Assembly (NCBI GenBank): GCA_012839295.1
Contig: DUNO01000008.1
Span: 62,001 to 126,000, forward strand
DNA: 64,000 nt
Direction of reading: 5' to 3'
DNA from: Clostridiales bacterium
Lineage (GTDB): Bacteria > Bacillota > Clostridia > Lachnospirales > Lachnospiraceae
Part shown: positions 1-9,253 of the stretch, piece after piece
Position numbering within the stretch: the first letter of the stretch is position 1
Layout: each line of letters opens with the position of its first letter
Position numbers and translations under genes: made by a program
The notes under the pieces: generated by a model
Databases searched by the model: none
What the model saw: only the letters and a program-made list of their open reading frames with translations
What the model was told of the DNA's origin: nothing

Positions 1-1845
1 CTCAAGAAGTACGGCACCACCTTTGTGCATCGCATCCTTGAACGCCATGGAACCGGCAATCTTGAACGCCATTTCACTGGAGTCGACCTCATGGTAAGAA
101 CCGTCATAACAGGTAGCCTTGATACCGAGCACCGGATATCCGCCAAGCACACCAGCCTTGGTAGCTTCCTGGATACCGGCATCAACTGCAGGGATGTATT
201 CCTTAGGAATCGCACCACCAACAATTGCATTAACGAATTCGTAGGTCTTTTCTGCATTAGCATCCATCGGCTCAAAGCGAACCTTACAGTGTCCGTACTG
301 ACCACGACCACCGGACTGCTTAGCATATTTGCTGTCAACCTCAACCATCTTAGTAAAGCCTTCCTTGTATGCAACCTGAGGTGCACCAACGTTAGCCTCT
401 ACCTTAAACTCACGGAGAAGTCTGTCTACGATAATTTCAAGATGGAGCTCGCCCATACCTGCAATAATGGTCTGGCCGGTTTCTTCATCCGTATAAGTCC
501 TGAAGGTAGGATCTTCTTCAGCAAGCTTTGCTAAAGCTTCACCCATCTTGTCCTGACCAGCCTTTGTCTTAGGCTCGATAGCTACGTTGATAACCGGTTC
601 AGGGAATTCCATGGACTCTAAGATTACAAAATGCTTCTCATCACAAAGTGTATCACCGGTTGTAGTACCCTTTAAGCCTACTGCAGCTGCGATATCACCG
701 GAATAAACCTTCTCAAGGTCTTCCCTCTTATTGGCGTGCATCTGGAGAATACGTCCAACACGCTCCTTCTTATTCTTTGTGGAGTTTAATACGTAGGACC
801 CTGAATTCAAGGTACCGGAGTAAACCCTAAAGAAGGCCAGCTTTCCAACGAATGGATCGGCCATAATCTTAAATGCCAATGCCGCAAAAGGTTCTTCATC
901 GGAAGATTTCTTGTGAATCTCATTGCCGTTCTCATCAACACCCTTGATATCCGGGATATCGGTAGGTGCCGGCATGTACTCAATTACAGCATCCAATAAT
1001 TTTTGTACACCTTTATTCCTATATGCAGAACCACAGAGTACGGGAATGATCTGAGTGCTGATTGTAGCGCTTCTTAATCCAGCCTTTAACTCTGCTGTTG
1101 TAGGCTCTTCGCCCTCTAAGAATTTCTCAATCAGGTCATCATCTGTCTCACAGATGGACTCAATCATTGCTGCCCTGTATAATTCCGCCTCATCCTTCAT
1201 ATCCTCAGGAATCTCTTTGATTTCGATCTGCTCACCCTTATCATCCATATAATAATAAGCCTTCATCTCGAATAAATCGATGACTCCCTTGAAGGTATCT
1301 TCTTTGCCGATTGGTAACTGAATCGGGACTGCATTCTTGCCCAATCTGCTCTTGATCATACCTACAACGTTGAAAAAGTCTGCGCCGGAAATGTCCATCT
1401 TATTAACGAACGCCATTCTCGGAACGTTGTATTTATCAGCCTGACGCCATACTGTCTCAGACTGGGGTTCAACACCACCCTTTGCACAGAACACACCAAC
1501 TGCACTATCAAGTACACGCAGGGAACGCTCAACCTCAACAGTGAAGTCTACGTGTCCAGGTGTATCAATAATGTTGATACGATGCTCTAATGCGCCAGGA
1601 ATCTTATTGTGCTCAAACTCTTGTGTCCAGTGACATGTGGTAGCCGCTGATGTAATAGTGATACCTCTCTCCTGTTCCTGCTCCATCCAGTCCATGGTTG
1701 CAGTACCCTCGTGAGTATCACCAATTTTGTAGTTAACACCGGTATAGTACAAAATACGCTCGGTAAGAGTAGTCTTACCTGCATCAATATGCGCCATAAT
1801 ACCGATATTTCTGGTTCTCTCTAACGGATATTCTCTTCCTGCCAA
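1..1845 (-). CDS. fusA: Elongation factor G (C-terminus cut by window edge)
   Basis: Translational GTPase that drives ribosome translocation and, with RRF, ribosome recycling. 615 residues are visible; the last 80 or so lie beyond base 1. Visible motifs are the P-loop AHIDAGKTT (residues 18-26), [12 protein letters not shown], and late-domain text such as [12 protein letters not shown] and [10 protein letters not shown]. The start is TTG at 1845, preceded by AAGGAGGAATTATCC, and the product begins (M)[12 protein letters not shown] as expected for the family; no in-frame ATG lies upstream. It is the third gene of a minus-strand str operon after rpsL and rpsG, 115 bases below rpsG. A tuf gene may follow outside the window. 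Identity is secure. Confidence 0.97.
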   Translation of the reverse strand, partial: MAGREYPLERTRNIGIMAHIDAGKTTLTERILYYTGVNYKIGDTHEGTATMDWMEQEQERGITITSAATTCHWTQEFEHNKIPGALEHRINIIDTPGHVDFTVEVERSLRVLDSAVGVFCAKGGVEPQSETVWRQADKYNVPRMAFVNKMDISGADFFNVVGMIKSRLGKNAVPIQLPIGKEDTFKGVIDLFEMKAYYYMDDKGEQIEIKEIPEDMKDEAELYRAAMIESICETDDDLIEKFLEGEEPTTAELKAGLRSATISTQIIPVLCGSAYRNKGVQKLLDAVIEYMPAPTDIPDIKGVDENGNEIHKKSSDEEPFAALAFKIMADPFVGKLAFFRVYSGTLNSGSYVLNSTKNKKERVGRILQMHANKREDLEKVYSGDIAAAVGLKGTTTGDTLCDEKHFVILESMEFPEPVINVAIEPKTKAGQDKMGEALAKLAEEDPTFRTYTDEETGQTIIAGMGELHLEIIVDRLLREFKVEANVGAPQVAYKEGFTKMVEVDSKYAKQSGGRGQYGHCKVRFEPMDANAEKTYEFVNAIVGGAIPKEYIPAVDAGIQEATKAGVLGGYPVLGIKATCYDGSYHEVDSSEMAFKIAGSMAFKDAMHKGGAVLLE

Positions 1846-1960
1846 GGATAATTCCTCCTTAATTCTTGACAAACGAATTCCCGGCAAGGAATTACCAACT
1901 AAATTCCTTTGCAGAAAATCCATCTTGCTTTAACAAACATTGATAAATATTAATTTATCT

Positions 1961-2720
<760 letters not shown>

Positions 2721-3143
2721 TTATTTAGCTGCTGCCTTAGGTCTCTTAGCACCGTATTTGGAACGAGCCTGCCTTCTCTTAGCAACACCTGCGGTATCAA
2801 GTGTACCTCTGATGATGTGGTAACGGGTACCTGGTAAGTCCTTTACCCTGCCACCTCTGATCAGTACAACGCTGTGCTCCTGAAGATTGTGTCCTTCACC
2901 AGGGATATAGCTTGTTACCTCGATTCCGTTTGACAAACGGACTCTGGCAATTTTACGAAGCGCTGAGTTAGGTTTCTTAGGAGTAGCTGTTCTAACTGCT
3001 GTACAAACACCTCTCTTCTGAGGAGCGGATACATCAGTAGCTCTTTTACTTAAGGAGTTAAAGCCTTTTTGTAAAGCAGGAGCTGTAGATTTCTTCTCCA
3101 TGGTCTGTCTACCTTTTCTTACTAATTGGTTAAATGTGGGCAT
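2721..3143 (-). CDS. rpsL: 30S ribosomal protein S12
   Basis: Decoding-centre protein of the small subunit. The 140-residue product begins [12 protein letters not shown] and carries the hallmark segments [11 protein letters not shown] and VRLSNGIEV, plus [14 protein letters not shown]. The lysines of TPKKPNS and GGRVKD are those changed in streptomycin-resistant mutants, and the sequence here is the sensitive form. AGGAGGTG lies upstream of the ATG. It is the first gene of the str operon; the leader upstream (3144-3340) is repetitive and hairpin-rich. Confidence 0.97.
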   Translation of the reverse strand: MPTFNQLVRKGRQTMEKKSTAPALQKGFNSLSKRATDVSAPQKRGVCTAVRTATPKKPNSALRKIARVRLSNGIEVTSYIPGEGHNLQEHSVVLIRGGRVKDLPGTRYHIIRGTLDTAGVAKRRQARSKYGAKRPKAAAK

Positions 3144-3242
3144 TAATTTTTCACCTCCTGAAAATTATTATGGTTAAGCATCCTACTTAACCTCTGCTTT
3201 ATTATAGAAAATTCTGTGGTTTTCGTTTTCTTTGCACGCAAC

Positions 3243-3296
3243 GGATAAAAGGTTATCCCCGGATAAAGACATCCGCGGATAAAAAATAGCATCCGC
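3243..3296 (-). repeat. Three tandem GGAT/ATCC hairpins in the rpsL leader
   Basis: Three consecutive small inverted repeats share the same stem letters: GGATAA/TTATCC (3243-3258), CGGAT/ATCCG (3260-3275) and GCGGAT/ATCCGC (3275-3296). They lie 100-155 bases before the rpsL start on the transcribed strand. No U-run terminator follows them. They could be a leader regulatory structure or tandem protein-binding sites. Confidence 0.45.
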
Positions 3297-3473
3297 AAAA
3301 AACGCACAAAAAATACATAGCATGCAGGAATCTGCACGCTAATTGATTATATATTTTTACGAATTAATTGTCAAGAAATTTTTTCTGTCCTCTAAATGTC
3401 TTTTAAGCGAATATTTTCAAGGTATAAAAAATCCGTTTAAAAGCAATGGGTATTAAACAAATATTTATTTTCG

Positions 3474-3503
3474 TTGACAAGCTATCATATTTAAATGTAT
3501 ACT
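3474..3503 (+). promoter_or_regulatory. Sigma-A promoter of the trpB T-box transcript
   Basis: A perfect -35 TTGACA (3474-3479) is separated by 18 bases from the -10 TATACT (3498-3503). It lies about 30 bases before the first recognisable T-box base, as expected for a T-box transcript. Confidence 0.75.
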
Positions 3504-3533
3504 AAATCCTATAAATATCGTATAAAATCGCAA

Positions 3534-3807
3534 ACCGTTGAATAAGAGGAGTAAATATTGCCTTTATTTTCAGAGAGCTGCAGATGGTGGAATTGCAGTA
3601 ATAAGACTATATTGAATGGGCTTATGAGGGTGGGAAGAAAGACAATTAATTGTCAAGTAATGCCCAACGGAATCTCCATCCGTTAAAAAGGGAGCATATA
3701 TGAATGTATATGGAAGGAGTGGGTGCTTTTGCACCAAGCCGGGTGGTACCGCAGGAGCTGCTATAGCTTTTGTCCCAGTAGAAATACTGTGACAAAAGCT
3801 TTTTTTA
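3534..3807 (+). promoter_or_regulatory. T-box leader, tryptophan specifier
   Basis: This riboswitch reads tRNA charging and controls the trpB-like gene downstream. Visible parts are the Stem I start (ACCGTTGA and GAGGAGTA), the AGAGAG motif with a GGTG loop near 3572-3598, the conserved T-box GGGTGGTACCGCAG at 3741-3754, and a terminator AGCTTTTGTC/GACAAAAGCT followed by seven Ts (3765-3807). The likely specifier is TGG at 3617-3619 within TGAATGGGCTT. The same context occurs in the second T-box of this window, which supports tryptophan. The specifier loop was not folded computationally. Confidence 0.92.
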
Positions 3808-3922
3808 TACCTTTTTATAGCTCCTCCCAGTATCTTGCGAAGCAATTAAGCAGCATGTACAACAGCTGCAATTAATGAGTTTTTACAGTTACCTATGTAA
3901 TCCAAAGAAAGGAGACATTATT

Positions 3923-5299
3923 ATGTCAAAGAAAATTCCGCACAGACTCTATTTAACCGAGGATCAGATGCCGAAGCAATGGTATAACCTGAGGGCTGAT
4001 ATGAAGGAACAACCAGCCCCGCTCCTGAATCCCGGGACCCATGAACCAGCTAAGGTGGAGGAGTTATATCCGGTCTTCTGCGAAAAGCTGGCACAACAGG
4101 AAATGGACGGCACCACCAGATACATCGATATTCCGGAGGAAGTACAGGATTTTTATAAGATGTATCGCCCGTCCCCGCTGATCCGCGCATATAACCTTGA
4201 AAAGGCTCTCGGTACACCGGCAAAAATCTACTACAAATTTGAAGGCAACAACACCTCCGGCAGCCATAAATTAAACTCAGCTGTCGCTCAAGCCTACTAC
4301 GCAAAAGAACAGGGGTTAGCCGGACTTACTACTGAAACAGGTGCCGGACAGTGGGGCACTGCTTTATCAGAAGCATGCTCCTATTATAACCTTCCCTTAA
4401 CCGTATATATGGTTAAGGTTTCTTATGAGCAAAAGCCTTTCCGCCAGTCTGTTATGAGAACCTTTGATGCTGATATTATTCCCAGCCCAAGTAATACGAC
4501 CGAGGTTGGCAGAATGATTTTATCGAAGGATCCTGCCACCGGGGGAAGCCTGGGCTGTGCCATCTCCGAGGCAGTTGAGAAGGCCGTTACCACTCCAAAT
4601 ACCCGCTATGTCCTTGGCTCCGTATTAAATCAGGTATTATTACACCAGTCCATCATCGGTCTGGAATCGAAATTGGCCATGGAAATGCTGGATGAATATC
4701 CTGACATTGTTATCGGCTGCGCCGGCGGCGGTTCCAATCTCGGCGGTTTAATCGCGCCGTTCATGCAGGACAAATTATCAGGCAAGGCCAATCCCAGAAT
4801 TATAGCTGTTGAACCGGCATCCTGTCCTTCCTTTACGAGAGGAAAATATGCCTATGACTTCTGTGATACCGGAAAGGTTACCCCTCTTGCTAAAATGTAC
4901 ACCTTAGGAAGCAGCTTTATGCCATCAGCCAACCACGCCGGTGGATTAAGATATCACGGAATGTCCCCCATACTATCAAAGCTGTACCATGACAGATATA
5001 TGGAAGCTATTGCTGTAGAGCAGACCAAGGTTTTTGAAGCGGCTGTATTCTTTGCAAAGCAGGAAACCATACTTCCAGCGCCTGAATCCGCTCATGCAAT
5101 ACGAGGCGCCATCGATGAGGCTTTAAGATGCAAGGAGACGGGAGAAGCCAAAACCATTCTTTTTGGTCTCACCGGAACCGGCTACTTTGACATGACCGCA
5201 TACAACGCATACCTAAATGGTACCATGTCTGACTACATCCCTACTGATGCTGATCTCCAAAAAGGGTTTGATGAGATGCCCGTTGTGAAAGAGGCGTGA
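3923..5299 (+). CDS. trpB: Tryptophan synthase beta chain, TrpB2 type
   Basis: A PLP enzyme that condenses indole and serine into tryptophan. The 458-residue product is longer than classical TrpB (about 400) and has the N-terminal extension of the TrpB2 subfamily. The PLP lysine is K116 in NTSGSHKLNSA, and the glycine-rich phosphate loop is GCAGGGSNLGG. The start is ATG at 3923 behind AAAGAAAGGAG; an upstream in-frame ATG at 3875 lacks a ribosome site. It follows the Trp T-box directly, and no trpA or other trp biosynthetic gene is adjacent, so indole salvage is the likely role. A terminator follows at 5353. TrpB2 enzymes often act without TrpA; indole salvage here is inference. Confidence 0.93.
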   Translation: MSKKIPHRLYLTEDQMPKQWYNLRADMKEQPAPLLNPGTHEPAKVEELYPVFCEKLAQQEMDGTTRYIDIPEEVQDFYKMYRPSPLIRAYNLEKALGTPAKIYYKFEGNNTSGSHKLNSAVAQAYYAKEQGLAGLTTETGAGQWGTALSEACSYYNLPLTVYMVKVSYEQKPFRQSVMRTFDADIIPSPSNTTEVGRMILSKDPATGGSLGCAISEAVEKAVTTPNTRYVLGSVLNQVLLHQSIIGLESKLAMEMLDEYPDIVIGCAGGGSNLGGLIAPFMQDKLSGKANPRIIAVEPASCPSFTRGKYAYDFCDTGKVTPLAKMYTLGSSFMPSANHAGGLRYHGMSPILSKLYHDRYMEAIAVEQTKVFEAAVFFAKQETILPAPESAHAIRGAIDEALRCKETGEAKTILFGLTGTGYFDMTAYNAYLNGTMSDYIPTDADLQKGFDEMPVVKEA

Positions 5300-5352
5300 A
5301 TGATATTATATAAATAAACTTTTTATCTTTAAAATAAAGAAATAAATGCTAC

Positions 5353-5401
5353 AGGGGGATGCCCTATTAAGTATTGTAACGGCTCCCCCTTCCTTTTTTA
5401 T
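5353..5401 (+). terminator. Rho-independent terminator after trpB
   Basis: AGGGGGA pairs with CTCCCCCT across a 25-base loop region, followed by CCTTTTTTA. It ends the trpB transcript before the oppositely oriented small gene. Confidence 0.7.
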
Positions 5402-5415
5402 ACCGCTGTATCCTT

Positions 5416-5586
5416 TCACTGCCCTAATTCTTCATCCTGTTTTTCATTATCACCATAATAGTTATTAGTATTCCCACTGTTATTACCAATTTCCAGACCC
5501 TTTTTTATCGGTGCTATTAGAAATCCTAACACTAATCCAGACAAAAAGGCACATACAGATAAAAATATTATCTCAGACTTTTTCAT
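5416..5586 (-). CDS. Small single-pass membrane protein, function unknown
   Basis: A 56-residue protein beginning MKKSEIIFLSVCAFLSGL. Residues 5-24 form one hydrophobic helix, followed by APIKKG and a polar tail rich in Asn, Gly, Asp and Glu. The start is set by GGGAGGTG nine bases before the ATG at 5586; an in-frame upstream ATG lacks such a site. The short basic stretch after the helix suggests the tail is cytoplasmic, which is inference. It lies between convergent trpB and divergent rpoD. It is outside any families I can name with confidence. Confidence 0.65.
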   Translation of the reverse strand: MKKSEIIFLSVCAFLSGLVLGFLIAPIKKGLEIGNNSGNTNNYYGDNEKQDEELGQ

Positions 5587-5664
5587 GTGGTCACCTCCCA
5601 GGCCATCCATATTTTACCTTAACTCATTTCAATTCATTTTTATGCTGTCAAATGAAATTTCATG

Positions 5665-5693
5665 TTTCATTCTTCCCAACCATATGTTATAAT
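5665..5693 (+). promoter_or_regulatory. Putative sigma-A promoter of rpoD
   Basis: A perfect TATAAT at 5688-5693 has a weak -35 (TTTCAT, 5665-5670) 17 bases upstream. It sits 43 bases before the rpoD start codon. Confidence 0.45.
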
Positions 5694-5736
5694 GTTAGCT
5701 AGTGCAATTTTTTAATCCAAAGATGGAGGAACCATT

Positions 5737-6858
5737 ATGAACGATCAAACTAATCATGATGTATTAGAGGACAAGTTCCGTGAACTGCTGGCTTTTGCGA
5801 ATAAACAAAAAGGAATTTTAGAAGCCGAAAAGGTAAATACTCTAATCAGTGAGCTGAATTTAGATAATAATCAGATTGATAAAATATATGAACGGCTGGA
5901 AGCTTACAATATTGTTGTCTTACATACAAGCGAGGAGGAAGAACCCAGTGAGGAAATCCTGCTTGAGTTGGATGATGATGCTGAGGATGCCCAGCTTGAG
6001 GTTGAAGCCTTAACCCAGTCCTATAGCATGTCCGATGACCCTGTCCATTTATACCTAAAGGAAATCGGCAACTATCCCCTTCTTACGATGGCGGATGAGA
6101 TTGAGCTTGCTAAAAAGATTGCTGAAGGTGATGAGGATGCAAAGCGCATCTTGGCCGAATCCAATCTCAGGCTTGTTGTAAGTATTGCAAAGCGTTATGT
6201 AGGAAGGGGCCTTTCCTTCCTTGATTTAATCCAGGAGGGTAATTTAGGCCTGATTAAAGCAGTTGAAAAATTCGATTATACCAAGGGCTATAAATTCAGC
6301 ACTTATGCAACCTGGTGGATCCGCCAGGCAATTACCAGATCAATTGCCGACCAGTCCAGGACAATCCGTATCCCGGTGCATATGTCCGAGGTAATTAATA
6401 AAACCTACCGGGTATCCAGGAACCTTCTCCAGGAGCTGGGACGTGAGCCCTCAGACCAGGAGCTGGCGGATGCTATGAATCTTCCTATTGAAAAGGTCAG
6501 GGAAATCTTAAAGGTTTCCGCAGATCCCATCTCCCTGGATACACCAATTGGCGAGGAGGATGACAGCCACCTTGGCGACTTTATCAGTGACGAATCCATG
6601 ATGGGGCCTGAAGATGCGGCTTCTTATTCCATATTAAAGGACCAGATCACCAAATTGCTGGATACCTTAACGGACAGGGAGCAGCGCGTGCTGATCCTGC
6701 GCTTTGGCCTAAAGGATGGAAGAAGCCGGACCTTGGAGGAGGTTGGCAAGGAATTCAATGTTACACGTGAGCGTATCCGTCAGATCGAGGCAAAAGCACT
6801 CAGGAAATTAAGACATCCGAGCCGCGCAAAGATGTTGAAGGGCTATGAGCTAATCTAA
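5737..6858 (+). CDS. rpoD: RNA polymerase primary sigma factor SigA/RpoD
   Basis: A 373-residue housekeeping sigma factor that directs RNA polymerase to the TTGACA/TATAAT promoters seen in this window. It has a short acidic region 1.1, region 1.2 ([11 protein letters not shown], about 103-113), the region 2 core with [20 protein letters not shown] and [15 protein letters not shown], region 3 and region 4 ending [20 protein letters not shown]. The length is typical of Gram-positive SigA. GGAGG lies eight bases before the ATG. The usual partner dnaG is not adjacent: upstream is a small membrane gene and downstream is plsC. It could therefore be a relocated sigA or a second RpoD copy. Confidence 0.95.
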   Translation: MNDQTNHDVLEDKFRELLAFANKQKGILEAEKVNTLISELNLDNNQIDKIYERLEAYNIVVLHTSEEEEPSEEILLELDDDAEDAQLEVEALTQSYSMSDDPVHLYLKEIGNYPLLTMADEIELAKKIAEGDEDAKRILAESNLRLVVSIAKRYVGRGLSFLDLIQEGNLGLIKAVEKFDYTKGYKFSTYATWWIRQAITRSIADQSRTIRIPVHMSEVINKTYRVSRNLLQELGREPSDQELADAMNLPIEKVREILKVSADPISLDTPIGEEDDSHLGDFISDESMMGPEDAASYSILKDQITKLLDTLTDREQRVLILRFGLKDGRSRTLEEVGKEFNVTRERIRQIEAKALRKLRHPSRAKMLKGYELI

Positions 6859-6946
6859 TGTGCTGGCACGCGCATCTTAAGGCAGTGCTGTTAGACTAAT
6901 TATAGGCGTGTTATCACACTGAAGTTCGGCTGAAGGGAGTAATTGC

Positions 6947-7660
6947 ATGAAAAGAATTGCTTTAATGGTTATCCGCAGTATATTTGTCCTTCCTTTCTAT
7001 TTCCTTAACATATTTCGTTTATGCAATATACAAAAATATGATGCTGCAACCCGTTATGCTTATCTTCATAAGCTGGTACCGATTGTAAACCGCCGCGGGA
7101 GGGTAACCATAGAATGCCACGGTATCGAAAACCTTCCTAAGGAGACCGGTTATATTATGTTTCCAAACCATCAGGGCCTATTTGATGCACTTGCATTTTT
7201 AGAGACCCATGAGCGCCCCTTTGTGACAGTCATGAAAAAGGAAGTAAAGGATACCATACTGCTAAAGCAGATTATCCAGCTGCTCCAGGCTGAGGTTATT
7301 GACCGTGAGGACATAAGACAGTCCATGCAGGTTATTATGAATATGACCCGCCGTGTGAAGGAAGGCGAGAACTTCCTGATCTTTGCCGAGGGAACAAGAT
7401 CCCGCAACGGGAACAAGCTCCTGGAATTCAAAGGCGGCAGCTTTAAAAGTGCAACAAATGCAAAATGCCCCATTGTTCCTGTCGCATTAATTGATGCCTA
7501 TAAGGCCTTCGATACTAATTCGATTAAAAAGCTTACCGTACAGATCCATTATCTTAAACCCCTTTATTATGAGGATTATAAGAATATGAAATCTACGGAA
7601 ATTGCTGAGCTTGTGGCTTCCCGGATCGAACAGACAATCCGGGAATATGAATCCCATTAA
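6947..7660 (+). CDS. plsC: 1-acyl-glycerol-3-phosphate acyltransferase (PlsC family)
   Basis: Membrane acyltransferase that makes phosphatidic acid from lysophosphatidate. It has 237 residues. The N-terminal 27 residues are hydrophobic and probably membrane-associated. The catalytic H-x4-D box is NHQGLFD (His75, Asp80), and the substrate-binding box is FAEGTRSRNG (147-156). The start is ATG behind AAGGGAG. It lies 88 bases after rpoD and is followed by a strong hairpin at 7670. The exact acyl donor and acceptor cannot be read from sequence. Confidence 0.9.
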   Translation: MKRIALMVIRSIFVLPFYFLNIFRLCNIQKYDAATRYAYLHKLVPIVNRRGRVTIECHGIENLPKETGYIMFPNHQGLFDALAFLETHERPFVTVMKKEVKDTILLKQIIQLLQAEVIDREDIRQSMQVIMNMTRRVKEGENFLIFAEGTRSRNGNKLLEFKGGSFKSATNAKCPIVPVALIDAYKAFDTNSIKKLTVQIHYLKPLYYEDYKNMKSTEIAELVASRIEQTIREYESH

Positions 7661-7669
7661 AAAAATATT

Positions 7670-7700
7670 AGGGCTGCTGGTATGGTTTACCAGCAGCCCT
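7670..7700. terminator. Bidirectional terminator between plsC and pfp
   Basis: Perfect inverted repeat AGGGCTGCTGGTA/TACCAGCAGCCCT with a short loop. On the minus strand it is followed by AATATTTTTTTAA, a good U-tract for the phosphofructokinase transcript; on the plus strand only GTTT follows. Confidence 0.8.
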
Positions 7701-7833
7701 GTTTAATAGCCTGCACATAGCTCCCTGCAAATCGAAACCACATTTTTTAATATGTACCCGGCTTTATATATATCAGACCTCTTACTACATATTAGTCCCT
7801 TAACAATATTAATTCTTTAATAATATTAACCCC

Positions 7834-9054
7834 TTAATATAATTTAACCTGGATTGGAATTCCATTTTTAAATTTGATATTCGTCTCTCCCTGGATTAAA
7901 GGCTTCAGGTAGGAAATCATCTCTTCCGTCACGTCAGTCCCATCCGGGGTAATCCATTCCTGTGGAACGGTTTTTTCATGGTTTGCAACCTCGCAGACCG
8001 GTACTGAGGTAAATTCCACCCGGTAGGGCTCATCGCTAAGCCTCCGGATGGCCGCCATCCTTCCCGTCTCACCATCAAGCGCACAGCCAAGCGCCTTCTG
8101 CCCAAGCATCATCGATTCCATAATATCCGTCTCACTTGCAATATGTGCCGCCGATCTCTGCATCAGGTTCAGTTCAACGGAACGGACCTTACAGCCGATT
8201 TCATGGCGGACCAGCTGCTCTAATGCACGTCCTGCACCTGCGATATATTTATGCCCAAAATTATCAACTGCCCCGTTTGCCGTATGCTCGGAGACATAGA
8301 CCCCTTCACTGTTTTTTACGCCCTCACTTACGGTAACCAGGATTCCTGATTTCCGGGATAATTTCTCTCTTACGTCTGACAGGAACTTCCCAGGGTCAAG
8401 AGGCCTTTCGCAAAGATAGATCAGATCCGCCCCCGCCCCGCCATTGATTCTGGAGAGCGCCGCACTTGCCGCCAGCCAGCCTGCATTCCTTCCCATAATC
8501 TCAACGACGGTAACTGCCGGAAGATCAAAGGCTCCGATGTCTGCCGCCAATTCTGATATGGTTGTTGCAATGTATTTTGCCGCAGAGCCAAAGCCCGGAC
8601 TATGGTCAGTTAGATTCAGGTCATTATCAATGGTCTTTGGCGCACCCATAATGATAAAATCATGTCCATTGATCCTGCAGTACTGATCCAGCTTATCAAC
8701 CGTGTCCATGGAATCATTGCCGCCGATGTAGATAAAATATCTGATGCCATATTTGTAAAAGGTTTCTATGATTTTCTTATAGGGCGCTTCGTCTGCACGC
8801 CAATCCTTCATCTTATATCTGCAGGTTCCGAGGGCAGAGGATGGTGTATATGTCAGGGCATCCATTGCCCTGGTATCTGACACGGTTTCATTCAAATCAA
8901 TTAATTGCCCCTTGATTGCACCTTCAATTCCATTCCTCGCACCATACACGATGTCAATTTTCCCGCTTGCCCGGACACCCTGTAATATTCCGGCAAGAGT
9001 TGCGTTAATCGCGGCGGTTGGCCCGCCCGACTGGGCAACTAATAAGTTATTCAT
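7834..9054 (-). CDS. pfp: 6-phosphofructokinase, pyrophosphate-dependent type
   Basis: Interconverts fructose-6-phosphate and fructose-1,6-bisphosphate. It has 406 residues. At the two positions that decide the phosphoryl donor, ATP enzymes have Gly in GGDG and PGTIDND. Here they are Asp in GGND (111-114) and Lys in PKTIDND (139-145), the pattern of PPi-dependent enzymes. MGRNAGWLA and a final extended C-terminus are also visible. The start is ATG with AAGGAGGACAAGGA upstream. It is monocistronic, between a terminator and the response regulator. A GTGCAAAA element lies 63-70 bases before the start. The PPi assignment rests on motif reading, not assay. Confidence 0.9.
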   Translation of the reverse strand: MNNLLVAQSGGPTAAINATLAGILQGVRASGKIDIVYGARNGIEGAIKGQLIDLNETVSDTRAMDALTYTPSSALGTCRYKMKDWRADEAPYKKIIETFYKYGIRYFIYIGGNDSMDTVDKLDQYCRINGHDFIIMGAPKTIDNDLNLTDHSPGFGSAAKYIATTISELAADIGAFDLPAVTVVEIMGRNAGWLAASAALSRINGGAGADLIYLCERPLDPGKFLSDVREKLSRKSGILVTVSEGVKNSEGVYVSEHTANGAVDNFGHKYIAGAGRALEQLVRHEIGCKVRSVELNLMQRSAAHIASETDIMESMMLGQKALGCALDGETGRMAAIRRLSDEPYRVEFTSVPVCEVANHEKTVPQEWITPDGTDVTEEMISYLKPLIQGETNIKFKNGIPIQVKLY

Positions 9055-9253
9055 TCCTTGTCCTCCTTAGAAATACATTGATTCTTTCAATTATTTCACA
9101 TTTTGATCGCTTTATGTTTTGCACAATCTGCATAATAATCAGTTTTGTCTTTGTGCATTTTTACTCCTAAAATTGCTCCCTAATCAATGTATGGGGAGTA
9201 CAAGGATTTGTCAAGATCAAACAGGGGCTTCCCGATATATTTCGGTGAGGAAA

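Noticed and set aside
25-534. Open frame of 169 codons on the plus strand
   Set aside because: Lies antisense to fusA, whose frame is strongly conserved; no ribosome site.
3570-3845. 91-codon frame on the minus strand
   Set aside because: Overlaps the T-box leader completely; RNA structure explains the conservation.
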